Source of the DNA: Ascochyta rabiei
Lineage: Eukaryota > Ascomycota > Dothideomycetes > Pleosporales > Didymellaceae
NCBI RefSeq assembly: GCF_004011695.2
Contig: NC_082410.1
Span: 1,178,001 to 1,242,000 of the forward strand
DNA length: 64,000 nucleotides
Direction of reading: 5' to 3'
A model generated the notes under the pieces. It did no database searches. It was not told where the DNA came from and saw nothing but the letters and a program-made list of their open reading frames with translations. Each line of letters starts with the position of its first letter. Position 1 is the first letter of the stretch. A program made the position numbers and the translations under genes. Positions 22,663 through 32,604 of the stretch are shown here, one piece after another.

Positions 22663-24288
22663 GAACGTATGGAGGCTCTCCAGATCCAGAAAGGCTATGG
22701 TAGAGCGCAGGGGGACGGATGTGGTAGTCGGTTTTCTTCTTTGGGTGGGGCCGGTTCCTCAAACGGCGACGAATGCGGATGGAGCCAGCGGTGGTGGGAG
22801 GTCGAGATGTCAGGAGGTTCAGTTGTGATTTCGAGTCGGTCTGAGGCGGGGGCCGGGCGTGCCAAATACACTTATGCAGCTGCCTGATAGACGGGGTTTT
22901 TGCTGGGGAGAGGTGGAGTGCGACAAGGCTGTGTTTTCAGCCGGCGTCAGCCTCGCACTTGCCATCTGAGTGGGCGGCTTTGCTGCAGCCACCACCTGAA
23001 AAGGCGAGCTGGACGCCTATTGGGCCCCTCGAGCTTCAGCTTGAACAAAGTCCTCGGGCCTGGCGCGAATCACGCAGGGCGACGCGTACAGCTTGGAGAA
23101 GGCTGCTTTTGCCGGGTTGGCCAGCTAATCAACAGGAAACGAGAACCCCCGTTCGAAACCTTGTGTCGGATCAGGCCGCCTTGAGCGACTGCAAAGTCTA
23201 TCAACGCAAGGCTTGATGGCTGGCTGACTGGGGAGAGCGAGCTGTTGTGATGACGGCTTGGTCATGCTATCGCTATCCAGAGGTGCAGGTTCGCTAGTTT
23301 TGCAGCTAGGGCGTCGAGGACGACGTTGCATTCCAGTCGCACTGTCAACAGATGAACACATGCACCCCAACGCACCATCATCACGGCCATCATCGCGGCC
23401 ACCAGCCAGCAGACACGTTCCGTTAGAATGTCGTTCTGACCTCTGAGATTCCCCTCCCTGTCCAGCCTCGCGGCCGATTACCGGACTATCCGCCTCGTTG
23501 CAAGCGGAGCCGAGTGGTCACGAATCAGCGCGCGGAAGGCTTGTTGATTTCACGAGAGTCGCCGACCACAGGCCCATTGGTGCTGCTGGTGCCGTCAAGT
23601 CAAGTGCGAGCCGATGGATCGCATCTGGATTTTGGCTCTCGCAGACCTCTCGATCGTGAACAGCCTTGCCGGTAGCCGGCCGCTCTTCGCTGCCACACCA
23701 CGGTGCGAAGATGTTGCCCTTGTGAAGGTGGTGGGGCGCAATACGATTACACGAGAAGTGTTGAGCTGCTAACAGACACGTATCCGCCCTCTCGACACCA
23801 GAGTGATCCGGGATACGGTATATGGGCGTGACATCGGTCCCCCAGGATTCCGAGGCTGAGGACCAGCAGCTGCCACGGAACCTTGTTCGGCCTTGTCGTG
23901 GGATGGTGTTTAGAGACCGCTTCGAGGCCCTTGAACGCATGCCACAGGGAGCGCACTCAAGGCGGACGCCGGCTGACGACGTCTTCTGTTGGACGCCCGA
24001 GCCTTGGACTACTGCACGGCGCATGCCAGATGACGCCTTGCCTGGATCTATGCCGGATCACTGGACGCAAACCTCTCCTCTCCATGACAAAGGCCACGCT
24101 GACGTACAAGGCATACGGCAGCACGCAAAGGCACGGCTGCTGCTGCTTCGTAAGCCCTTGGCCTCACAAACGAAGACTCAGCGTTTCAGCTTTCTCACCG
24201 TGCTCGCTACCGTTTACCAGGTTGGGACGTATCAGCATGAAGGATGTACGGAAGCACGGTGAGATTGTCTTGAACGATCGAGGGGTTG

Positions 24289-24510
24289 TATTTGAGCACC
24301 AACATGATGACGGTGTGGTCCAAGGTTGGCTGGTTACTCTGTTTTGGTAACGTATGCTGTATTTGAGCATCAACGTGATGACGGTGTGGTCCAAGGTTGG
24401 CTGTTCACTCTGTTTTGGTAACGTACGCTGTATTTGAGCACCAACATGATGACGGTGTAGTCCAAGGTTGGCTGGTTACTCTGTTTTGGCAACGTACGCT
24501 GTATTTGAGC
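24289..24510. repeat. 71-bp tandem repeat, three copies plus a partial one
   Basis: TATTTGAGCA starts units at 24289, 24360 and 24431, and TATTTGAGCG at 24502: spacing 71 bp each time. The units differ at only a few positions, so the array is recent or homogenised. Confidence 0.95.
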
Positions 24511-25339
24511 GCAGTGCAACCATGACCTGCCGTATCGATGCACCACCATGCGAGCAGACTGTGTGTCACCTAATGTGCTCTGCTTAAGCTACTCCAACTA
24601 CTGGAAGACGCTTGTGGTTGGGAGGCCAGGCGCTCTGCAGTATATTGGACAGATTCAAGACGAGCCCTGTAAAGAACCAGCTCACATCACTCTTTCAGCT
24701 AGACAAGACCGACGTTTACAGCTTCCAGTGTGCAAGATGTGCTCACGCTCAGAGATGAACAGTCATCTTCCTCGAAGGAGATGCATATCTGCAGACAGTG
24801 TTCTTTGCCTATGCTGACCACGCCAGCTGAAGACGCCACTCATTCAACGGACAGCGGCCGCGCAGTAAAAGCTCGCTGCGGTTACGTGCAGGCTCGTTGG
24901 CGCAAGACAGTATCACAGTGCATGCTAGCGGTCGTAGTGGGACGATGGTGGACTACAAATGCGCAGGCGTGGACTGCTTTCCTGCGGGTGCTGTTTCGGT
25001 GGACTTGTCGTCTCGTCTCTTGCATCTGTCTGTCGTTGATCACGTGTGTGTATCACGGTGGGTGCCGTGTAGCTGGACATGTCACAGTACCATGGCACCG
25101 GGTCTGTTGAGCTGGGACAGCTCGCTCGTGCCAACGTGGTGTGGTAAGTGAGGCAGATGAGTGGAGGGAGGGCATGGGGCCAGTGACGTGCGAGGCAAGC
25201 GTCCGGGGTGCAGCCGATGTCGTGTCGACGCCGAACGGAACGCACGCCGAACGATGGCTTGCTGTGCACTCTGCAGCCTTTGCACGTCCGGCACGCCCTC
25301 GCTGCTTTGGCGCCTCTGCGGCCATTCCAGGAGACATTT

Positions 25340-25436
25340 GACGCTCGACGCTTGACGCTCGACGCTTGACGCTCGACGCCTGACTCTCGCCGCCTGACTC
25401 TCGACGCCTGACTCTCGACGCCTGACTCTCGCCGCC
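25340..25436. repeat. Heptanucleotide array (GACGCTC / GACGCTT / GACTCTC family)
   Basis: Fourteen 7-bp units with a 14-bp higher-order pattern: GACGCTC alternates with GACGCTT, then GACTCTC alternates with GACGCCT or GCCGCCT. Confidence 0.9.
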
Positions 25437-25446
25437 CACTGCTCGC

Positions 25447-25538
25447 CTGCACCTGCACCTGCACCTACACCTGCACCTACACCTGCACCTGCAACTGTGC
25501 CTGCACCGCGCCTGCACCGCGCCTGCACCTGCACCGCG
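25447..25538. repeat. Hexanucleotide CACCTG-type array
   Basis: Repeated CACCTG/CACCTA units, then CACCGCGCCTG units, ending about 70 bp before the ATG of the 1154-residue gene. It probably falls in its promoter or leader. Confidence 0.85.
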
Positions 25539-25609
25539 CAGCCATCACACTCACCATGCGCCCCCCTCGGCGCAACAGCTAACACCGCCCACTCTCCACC
25601 CGCCCTACC

Positions 25610-28600
25610 ATGTCAGCACCCTCCAGCGACGGCCGCCCCTCCTTCTCCTCCGAGCCGTCAGCCAGGTCGTCGCGCACCTTCGCCTCCAGCTCCAAGACGC
25701 CGCCCACGCACGTCGGCTATGGCGAGGGCGGCTCTTCACCGCGCCAGAGGAGCAGCAGAGACGCCAGCGCCGTCTCCCAGGGGTCAGGGAGCAGTCCGCT
25801 GGGCGCAGACGCCATTGACGAGCACGACTTTGCCCACCGCCGGCCGCGCGCGGGCAGGTCTGGCGGCGGCGGCTTCTTGCTGGACCCCGGCTTCCCCGGC
25901 CCTCGACACAGCGCCCGCCATGTCAAAACGCCTGACAGCAAGGGCAAGAGCAGGAGGACGACGTCGCCAGGCAGCTCGCCGCCGGCCGAGGCAGACCACC
26001 ACGGCCGACTGCGCATGCCCAAGGCCAGAAGCAGCGTGCCCCCGCCGGCCGTCGACCCCAACCAGCTCGTGCACATGGCCCTGAACCTGAGCGAGAGCCG
26101 GCGCCGCAACATCAGCGCCTCGCAGCTGCTGGGCTCCCAGTCCAGGGCCCCGTCTGCCGCCCAGCGCGAGGGCAGCTTCTCCAACGCCGGCGTGGGCAGC
26201 AGCCTGAGGCAGTACCTGAACGAGCAGCGCAGGGTGTCGCGCAACATGTCCCCCATGGGCGGCAGAGGCTCGCCCTCGCGCCACATGTCCACGGGCATGC
26301 AGCGGAGCGCCTCCATGGCGCTGCCCACCTCCCAGGCCGCCAACCCCTCGCTCGCGACCCTCGTCCGACGAGACAAGGCACGCGCATACATTGAGCTTCG
26401 AGCAGAGTACATGCGCTTGCTGGAGCTCCTGCCGCCGCTCAAGGCAGACGCCCACGCCCCGGGCAACTTCATCTACTCGTCAAACGCCGTCCCCGGCAGC
26501 CCCACGGCACAGCTCACACGCACGCCGTCGTATGCCAACAAGCAGCACGACCTGGGCCGCCCCTACAACCCCATCCAGGCTCTCCGCAACCGCAGGAGCA
26601 GAGCGCGCGAGCGGCTCGCGCTTCCCCACGAGCCTGCACACTTTGCCGACATCGACCAGGTCCACGACTGGGTCGACCAGGTCGCCGAGCAGTCGGGAAA
26701 ACCTGGGTACCGCCGAGAAGACGGCGTAGAGCTGCCAGCGCTGCACACGGACCACGAGACGCAGGCCCAACAAGCCAAACCCCCAAAGTCACACCAGGGC
26801 TGGAGCTTTACCCCAGAAGAGCTGCTCGCGGACGCATACTGGCTCGAGCACGGCGACAACAAGACCACCATCGAGGACCGCAACGGCCGCAAGATTTTTG
26901 CTCGGCGCGAGCCACCCAAGCCGCAGAAGCACGACTTTCTGTCACCACGACCCAGCAACGAGTACGCCGACAAGAGACGACGAAGCTGGGTGGATGGCCT
27001 GCCTGGCACCGCCGACAACACCGCCGACGAGAGCGAGCATGGCAGTGAGCGTGGCCGCAAGCGACGGCTGCTCCCCACCATCCGCGCCGACTCGCGACTC
27101 CGCAAGGGCAGGGGCAGTCCGCGGAAACACTCGGTCGGCTACAGCGAATCGTCCGACTCCGACATCGATGCACGTAGGACTCGAAAGTCGTTTGATGCCG
27201 AGCACAACACGGGCCCGCTCGCGCTGCAGATGAAGAAGAAGCTCGAGCTGCAGACCAAGGGCATCGACTCGAAAGCAGCGGCTACCTTTACGCCGGACAC
27301 GCCCGACAAATGGGGGAAGGCCCTCGACGACGTCCCTGATGGAAAGGTGTCACGCAACTCGCTGGAAGTGCCTCGATTCGTGAGCAGCGCTGCGAGGATA
27401 GACCAGAATGCTGCGCTCAAGATGCCCCCCAGAAATCGCACGAACCCCCTGTCGCCCATCAAGTCGGCAGAACCGCGGTCGTCGATCGAAGAGGACAGCA
27501 CCGCACCGAGTACGCCACTCTACGCAAAACACTTTCCACACATGGGAAGCGACCTGTCTCCACCGCCCAGCAGAGCGGGCTCAGATCTCGGCAAGGCCAA
27601 ACGAAGCAAGTTGAACATCTTCCACTCTTCTCACGACCACGACGGCAAGCACGAGCACGAGACGGCAGGCCTCGACAAAAAGCAGGGTTCTCGACAGACG
27701 AGCGAGGAGCATCAGGAGTCGAGCAGCCGTGGGACCGCCATCTTCGCAGCACCCGGCGCGGTGAAGAACCTGCTCAGCCATCGCAAAGGCGACAGCGTCA
27801 GCAGCCTGCCGAGTCCAGACAAGCTGCGTCGCAGGGAGACTCAGGATGCCAAAGAGCCTCACTCTGCCGTGACGCGTTTCTTCAAGGGCGTGAAGCACGA
27901 AGGGACCAAGGTCGGCGACATCATCTTCAGACGAGACCGGGCAGACGACACAGACGCAAGCACCGTCTCCGACCGCAACTCGGTCGAATTTGACGACGAC
28001 CGCCGACCCACTCTCTCACGGACCGTCACTTCGACCACAGCAGGCAGCGCCACCTCGGAGAAAGACGCGGGATATCATCTCCAGCTCCCCTCATTCCGTC
28101 CCGCCCACGCAGCGCTCAGCGACACCGACGATGCATCCGACCCCGAACACCACATATCACGCCAGTCCCGGGAACGCCGCACCGCTCGTTCCCCACGCAT
28201 CGACCGACTCCTGCCGCCGCGCATGGACCTGGAGCGTGTGTCGTCAGCCTCTTCGGCGGCGACCCTCGGACCCGTCCGCAGCCGCGACCAAGACCACGTG
28301 CACAAGCAGCTTGCCCGCCCTGGCAGCGTGTTCCCAGGCGTTCCTCCGCCGACAGGCCTCAAGAACGCCCAAAACAGGCACCGCAGCACCTCTCGCCCCA
28401 CTCTCGACGGCAAGCGACAATGGAGCATCGCGGACGGCGACGACGAGCAGCAGCGGGAGAAACGGCAGAACGTGGCCACCCAAGCAGACATCGCCCGCGT
28501 GCGCGCACTCTTCCTCTGCTCCGGCGTCAAAGCCAAGGAGATTGCTCGCCGCGCGCAGACGCCCAGCTCTCAAGCACCGCACTTCCTCACGCTCGCCGCA

Positions 28601-29074
28601 GAAACCGCAAAGGAGCAGCTCTTCCCGGTGCCGAGAAAGGAAGAGCACGTGCTCGCAGCTCGCATCCTCGTCCACGATCTCGAGCGCTCGACGTCTGCGC
28701 TGCACGCTGCGTGCGAGCAGTTCCGCTCCGGCACCATCAAAGACCTCAACACGCGCATCACGCACCTCCGAGACAGCATCGAGAGCGACCTCATGCCACG
28801 CATCTTGGAGAGCGGCGACAAAGCCGTGCACATCACCAGCGAAGTCTCGGGCCAGGGGCCGCTGCAGGTCAAGCAGATCAACGACGAGATCGACCGCATG
28901 CTGCGGCAGCGGAGACGCCACACGAGGTGGATCATGAGCTGGGGATGGTCGGCGGTCGAGTGGACGATTGTCGTTGCACTGCGGTTTGCCTCTATCCTCT
29001 TTGCCTTGTACGGACTGCTGAAGGGTGCTGTCGGCATGGTCTGGGGTGTCGTGAGGTGGTTGCTGTGGCTTTAG
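25610..29074 (+). CDS. Large disordered protein with a C-terminal membrane anchor, 1154 residues
   Basis: One uninterrupted reading frame. I do not recognise a named family. The first 250 residues and much of the middle are Ser/Arg/Pro-rich and probably disordered. More conserved-looking islands are near residues 255-290 (DKARAYIELRAEYMRLLEL), 340-370 (FADIDQVHDWVDQVAEQ) and 395-430 (WSFTPEELLADAYWLEHGD). The last 170 residues look folded and helical (LVHDLERSTSALHAACEQF, then HLRDSIESDLMPRIL and VKQINDEIDRMLRQRR). They end in a hydrophobic segment at about 1118-1152, consistent with a tail anchor. The organisation suggests a scaffold on an internal membrane. The ATG chosen is the first in frame after the upstream repeats. 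Confidence 0.75.
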   Translation: MSAPSSDGRPSFSSEPSARSSRTFASSSKTPPTHVGYGEGGSSPRQRSSRDASAVSQGSGSSPLGADAIDEHDFAHRRPRAGRSGGGGFLLDPGFPGPRHSARHVKTPDSKGKSRRTTSPGSSPPAEADHHGRLRMPKARSSVPPPAVDPNQLVHMALNLSESRRRNISASQLLGSQSRAPSAAQREGSFSNAGVGSSLRQYLNEQRRVSRNMSPMGGRGSPSRHMSTGMQRSASMALPTSQAANPSLATLVRRDKARAYIELRAEYMRLLELLPPLKADAHAPGNFIYSSNAVPGSPTAQLTRTPSYANKQHDLGRPYNPIQALRNRRSRARERLALPHEPAHFADIDQVHDWVDQVAEQSGKPGYRREDGVELPALHTDHETQAQQAKPPKSHQGWSFTPEELLADAYWLEHGDNKTTIEDRNGRKIFARREPPKPQKHDFLSPRPSNEYADKRRRSWVDGLPGTADNTADESEHGSERGRKRRLLPTIRADSRLRKGRGSPRKHSVGYSESSDSDIDARRTRKSFDAEHNTGPLALQMKKKLELQTKGIDSKAAATFTPDTPDKWGKALDDVPDGKVSRNSLEVPRFVSSAARIDQNAALKMPPRNRTNPLSPIKSAEPRSSIEEDSTAPSTPLYAKHFPHMGSDLSPPPSRAGSDLGKAKRSKLNIFHSSHDHDGKHEHETAGLDKKQGSRQTSEEHQESSSRGTAIFAAPGAVKNLLSHRKGDSVSSLPSPDKLRRRETQDAKEPHSAVTRFFKGVKHEGTKVGDIIFRRDRADDTDASTVSDRNSVEFDDDRRPTLSRTVTSTTAGSATSEKDAGYHLQLPSFRPAHAALSDTDDASDPEHHISRQSRERRTARSPRIDRLLPPRMDLERVSSASSAATLGPVRSRDQDHVHKQLARPGSVFPGVPPPTGLKNAQNRHRSTSRPTLDGKRQWSIADGDDEQQREKRQNVATQADIARVRALFLCSGVKAKEIARRAQTPSSQAPHFLTLAAETAKEQLFPVPRKEEHVLAARILVHDLERSTSALHAACEQFRSGTIKDLNTRITHLRDSIESDLMPRILESGDKAVHITSEVSGQGPLQVKQINDEIDRMLRQRRRHTRWIMSWGWSAVEWTIVVALRFASILFALYGLLKGAVGMVWGVVRWLLWL

Positions 29075-29410
29075 TTGCATGGACGGCGTTCACTTCATCT
29101 ACGGCATTTGCCGTATTCACTGCATTGCTAGCATCGGCGTTGGTTGGATACCCCGGCCGTTATACCATATACTTGTAATCATAATAGAATTGGAGTCGTC
29201 ATGCGGAAAAATTCCAAGCATTCCCCTACTCCTTCCACCGGGCCTTGCCTGTTCCTGACTCGTCTCGGCGCATGTTCCGCCGAACACGCTGCACATCACA
29301 ACCGTGCACCCCCGCGATCTGGGGAGCATTTTGCGGAGACATGGAGGCAACGGTCGGCGGTCGCTGTTTAGTGCGAGGTAGGGAAGTATATTGGGTGCGA
29401 GTCGGCCGTG
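29075..29410. other. Short spacer before the carboxylesterase gene
   Basis: 336 bp holding the 3' end of the upstream gene and the esterase promoter. Nothing else is visible. Confidence 0.55.
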
Positions 29411-31102
29411 ATGGCGAGTTCGACCGTCAAGATGCTGTTCTCCAAGAGTGCCGTGGCTCTCCTCGCCTTCGTCCCAGCCATCGCCGCATCGCCACTGCAT
29501 CTCCGAGCTGAGAACTCGACGAAGCCCGTCGTCGCACTCGACTATGTCACCCTCCAGGGCGCCACGTCCTCGACCTACTACCTCACCTACTACCGCCGCA
29601 TCCCTTTCGGCGCGTCGACAGCAGGCCCAAACCGCTTCCGCGCCCCCCAGCCCCCAGTCCCCATCACCAATGGCACCTACGACACCGATCGAGGGTTCGA
29701 CATGTGCCCGCAGCGCACTGTGAACGGCTCCGAGGACTGTCTGTACTTGGGCGTGTACTCGCGCCCGTGGCAGCCAACTCGGAAATTACGGCCAGTGCTC
29801 CTCACCTTCTACGGTGGAGGCTTCATCCGTGGCAGCGCCGAGTTCAGCATCCCCCCGTCTGGCTATCCCGTCTTGAATGTGAGCGAGAGCAACGACTATG
29901 TCGTCGTGTACTCCAACTACCGCACCAACGTCTTCGGCTTTCTGCCGGGCAAGAAAGTCGCGCAGAGCAAAGAGGTGGACCTCAACACGGGGCTGCTGGA
30001 CCAGCAGGCTGCGCTGCAGTGGATCCAGAAGTACATCCACCACTTTGGCGGTTCCAAGGACGACGTCACCATCTGGGGCCAGAGCGCTGGTGGTGGGAGC
30101 GTGGTCGCCCAGACGATCGCTACTGGCAACAGAGGGAAGAAGCTGTTCCACAAGGCGATGAGCAGCTCCCCGTTCTGGCCCAAGACGTACCGCTACGACA
30201 GCCCGGAGAATGAGGCGCTCTACCAGCAGGTCGTCACAGACGTAGGCTGCGCCAACAGCACCGACGAGATTGCGTGCCTCAAGACGGCAGACCTGCAGGC
30301 TCTGCGCGACAGCGCTTTCCGGCTCAGCACCAGCCTGCAGTACACAACCTCGTCGTTCACATTCGGCCCCATCATCGACGACTCGTTCCTCACCTCCCCC
30401 TTGAGCGAGGTTGTACGCAAGGGCAGGCTGAACGCGCCCACAGTCTTGACCAGCTACAACCTGCACGAAGGCGAGAACTTCGTCCCCCCAGGCTTCCAAA
30501 ACGCAAAGACAGCAAGCGACGGCTTCAACTCGTCTACTGCCTCCTTCGACGCCTGGCTAACCGGCTTCCTGCCGGGGCTGCGCGAGAAGGACGTCCTCCA
30601 AGCAAAAACCCTATACCCCACCTCCGGCACCGCTGAGGAAATCCAGTGGAACACAACCTACATCCGCGCAGGGCTGCTGTACCGCGACCTCGTACTAGCC
30701 TGCCCGGCGTACTGGCTCAGCACCAAAGCCGCCAACGGATGGCTGATCGAATACACAATCTCGCCCGCCAAGCACGCCAGCGACACCATCTACGTAAGCC
30801 CCCCCCTCCACTCTCTGTCTGCGATGCACGCTAACACTCACGCGCAGTGGAACCAGCTCAACCCTGTGCAGACCTCCGACTCCCTCACGTACAGAGGCTA
30901 CACGGGCGCCCTGGCCAGCTTCGTCCAGACGGGCGACCCTAACACGCACAAACTCACCAACGCGAGCGTCCCGTCGGTCCCTGCAGTACGCACGGGCTCG
31001 CAGTTTGTGGTCGCTGCGGACGGGTTGGGGCAGGGTAGGATCGCGCGGCTGCAGGAAAGGTGTGCGTTCTGGCTGGATGTGGGGAGGCGGGTGCCGATTT
31101 AA
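29411..31102 (+). CDS. Secreted type-B carboxylesterase / lipase
   Basis: Exons 29411-30793 and 30848-31102 give 545 residues. An N-terminal signal peptide is visible (MLFSKSAVALLAFVPAIAA; a second ATG at 29432 begins it directly). The alpha/beta-hydrolase features are in order: RIPFG, EDCLYLGVY, oxyanion GGGF (FYGGGFIRGS) and the nucleophile elbow GQSAGGGS, where GESAGG is more usual. The acid Glu is probably in HEGENF, and the His is probably in KHASDTIYW just before the splice. Several N-glycosylation sites (NGT, NGS, NVS, NST) fit secretion. The 54-nt intron is a multiple of three without a stop. Substrate unknown. Confidence 0.9.
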   Translation: MASSTVKMLFSKSAVALLAFVPAIAASPLHLRAENSTKPVVALDYVTLQGATSSTYYLTYYRRIPFGASTAGPNRFRAPQPPVPITNGTYDTDRGFDMCPQRTVNGSEDCLYLGVYSRPWQPTRKLRPVLLTFYGGGFIRGSAEFSIPPSGYPVLNVSESNDYVVVYSNYRTNVFGFLPGKKVAQSKEVDLNTGLLDQQAALQWIQKYIHHFGGSKDDVTIWGQSAGGGSVVAQTIATGNRGKKLFHKAMSSSPFWPKTYRYDSPENEALYQQVVTDVGCANSTDEIACLKTADLQALRDSAFRLSTSLQYTTSSFTFGPIIDDSFLTSPLSEVVRKGRLNAPTVLTSYNLHEGENFVPPGFQNAKTASDGFNSSTASFDAWLTGFLPGLREKDVLQAKTLYPTSGTAEEIQWNTTYIRAGLLYRDLVLACPAYWLSTKAANGWLIEYTISPAKHASDTIYVSPPLHSLSAMHANTHAQWNQLNPVQTSDSLTYRGYTGALASFVQTGDPNTHKLTNASVPSVPAVRTGSQFVVAADGLGQGRIARLQERCAFWLDVGRRVPI

Positions 31103-31513
31103 GGAGGTTGTTGGGATGAAATGGGATGAGTATGGCAGGGGAGGTGGGTGGTTTTCGAAGATGTGTACTGCAGCAACGACATCGCGTTTGCGTACACGGC
31201 CAGGTCAAGTGACTCTGGACATACTCCGCCTTCTCAGCCTTTGATAGTGATCACTCAATCGATGCTTCAACGATTGTTCGATGGCGTTCGCGTTATCGGC
31301 TCGAGCGCTGCGCTCGTCCAGGAGGGTCTCGTTGACAGTCTGCTGGCGAGCGGATGTGGTGTTTCTGGAAATTCGCTGAACACAGCCTGCACGTCTGTTC
31401 TGTATTTTCAGCGAGCGCGACGCCTCGCACCTTCACCTCTGTTGAGGTCTTGTTTGCCATGTCCGCACGAAACCGCGCATCGAGATCCTGCTGTTGCAAG
31501 AATCAGCAAGAAG
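31103..31513. other. Spacer between esterase and pseudogene
   Basis: An open frame runs through it in phase with the pseudogene from 31148, but its composition does not look like the downstream protein. The true start is more likely 31514. Confidence 0.45.
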
Positions 31514-32604
31514 ATGAGCTTGTACCAGTGGACTTTGCACAGCGACTCAGCTCTGGCTGGGATCCATCACGACGTGCTCACTGCGTACATTCTGCACAAC
31601 CCGACCCAGATCGCTGTGCAGGACACCAGTCTCAAGGCTGCCATGGACGGGTACCATGCGCGTAGTCGAGAGCATGCCTCCATCTATGTACGCCACCTGG
31701 CTGTGGGGCCAGACTCCGACAACCTCTCTGTCGACCAGGCGTGGAATATGGCTGTGGGCGCGAGGCAGTACGCGAACAGAGAGCCTGACAAGTGGCAAGA
31801 AGCGTCGAGAGTTGACAAGTCTCTGTACGGCGACGCCTGGCGATCGGCGCACAGCAAGCAAGGCTACCGCGCACTCATCACCAACAGCGACAATAAAGTT
31901 TCCTCTTTGAAGCACCCCGTCATGGTGACGTTTGCGGACGCTCTTGAGAAGATTATCAAGCAAGCCAGAGACGCCGGTCAGCCTCGCACTCGCTCACTGT
32001 ACTACGTTAGGTACGCACTGGACGCGCACAGCCGCGAGAAGTAGCACTTGAAGAACGACCACCACTTCAACATGCTCATCCGGTTCGCGCAGGCAGTCCT
32101 GAATAGGTCAAACTGTTTCACTGGGTTCCCTGGGGCAGTCGACACCAAAGCCATCTGCTTGCTGTCTGACGACGAAGGCGCTTCCGTCGCCGAGCCACTC
32201 ATCGCTCGCGCCATGTCCGCGTACCATTTCTACGGCGGTTTCAACATTCAACCCTGCGGCGCCAGCAGCGCCAGTGCGTACGGCAAGAACTGGTCCACGG
32301 CCAAGAAGGAGGCCTACTGGGAAGACGCTCGGAATGGCTAGACATGATGACGTTCTACGACCAGTATCTGGACGATGAACTCCCACGTCGCGAGGCGCTG
32401 CAGCAGCAGAAGTGGGCCAGAGAGAAGAAGGCATTGGTTGATAAGGACACAAAGCATAAGGAGACGAAGACGGCCTTGCAGGCCAAGCGTGATGCGATCA
32501 AAGAGCAGATGGACTAGGAGACGGTTAACAAGTATCCGTTTCTCCACAAGTACGCTGACAAGTTCGACGAACTCGACAAGTCTGCAGGCCATGCAGATAA
32601 GTAG
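31514..32604 (+). pseudogene. Disrupted gene of an unrecognised family
   Basis: The frame starts at MSLYQWTLHSDSALAGI (31514) and runs to a TAG at 32042-32044. It continues in the same frame (HLKNDHHFNMLIRFAQAV) to a TAG at 32339-32341. A one-base shift near 32336 then gives LDMMTFYDQYLDDELPRRE and a coiled-coil-like basic/acidic tail, with a TAG at 32516-32518. The protein resumes (ETVNKYPFLHKYADKF) to a TAG at 32602-32604, possibly the true end. Protein-like composition on both sides of each break argues for a once-intact gene of about 360 residues. I could not bridge the breaks with convincing introns. The function is not recognised. Confidence 0.6.

Larger units (their letters stand above)
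22663..25609. other. Long repeat-bearing spacer
   Basis: 2.9 kb with no supported coding frame, although several frames of 100-180 codons exist on both strands. It holds a 71-bp tandem repeat (24289-24510) and two simple-repeat blocks directly upstream of the next gene (25340-25538). Confidence 0.55.

Noticed and set aside
23145..23165. GTTCGAAAC as a tRNA B-box
   Set aside because: No matching A-box or cloverleaf could be folded around it.
23518..25585. Frames of 126-179 codons in the 22.7-25.6 kb spacer
   Set aside because: Overlapping on both strands, low-complexity or lacking any family resemblance, and partly made of repeats.
31514..32604. Reassigned TAG codon or programmed readthrough
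   Set aside because: Other genes in the window end normally at TAG (SPC7-adjacent and SDR neighbours use all three stops), and a frameshift is also present, so pseudogenisation is simpler.
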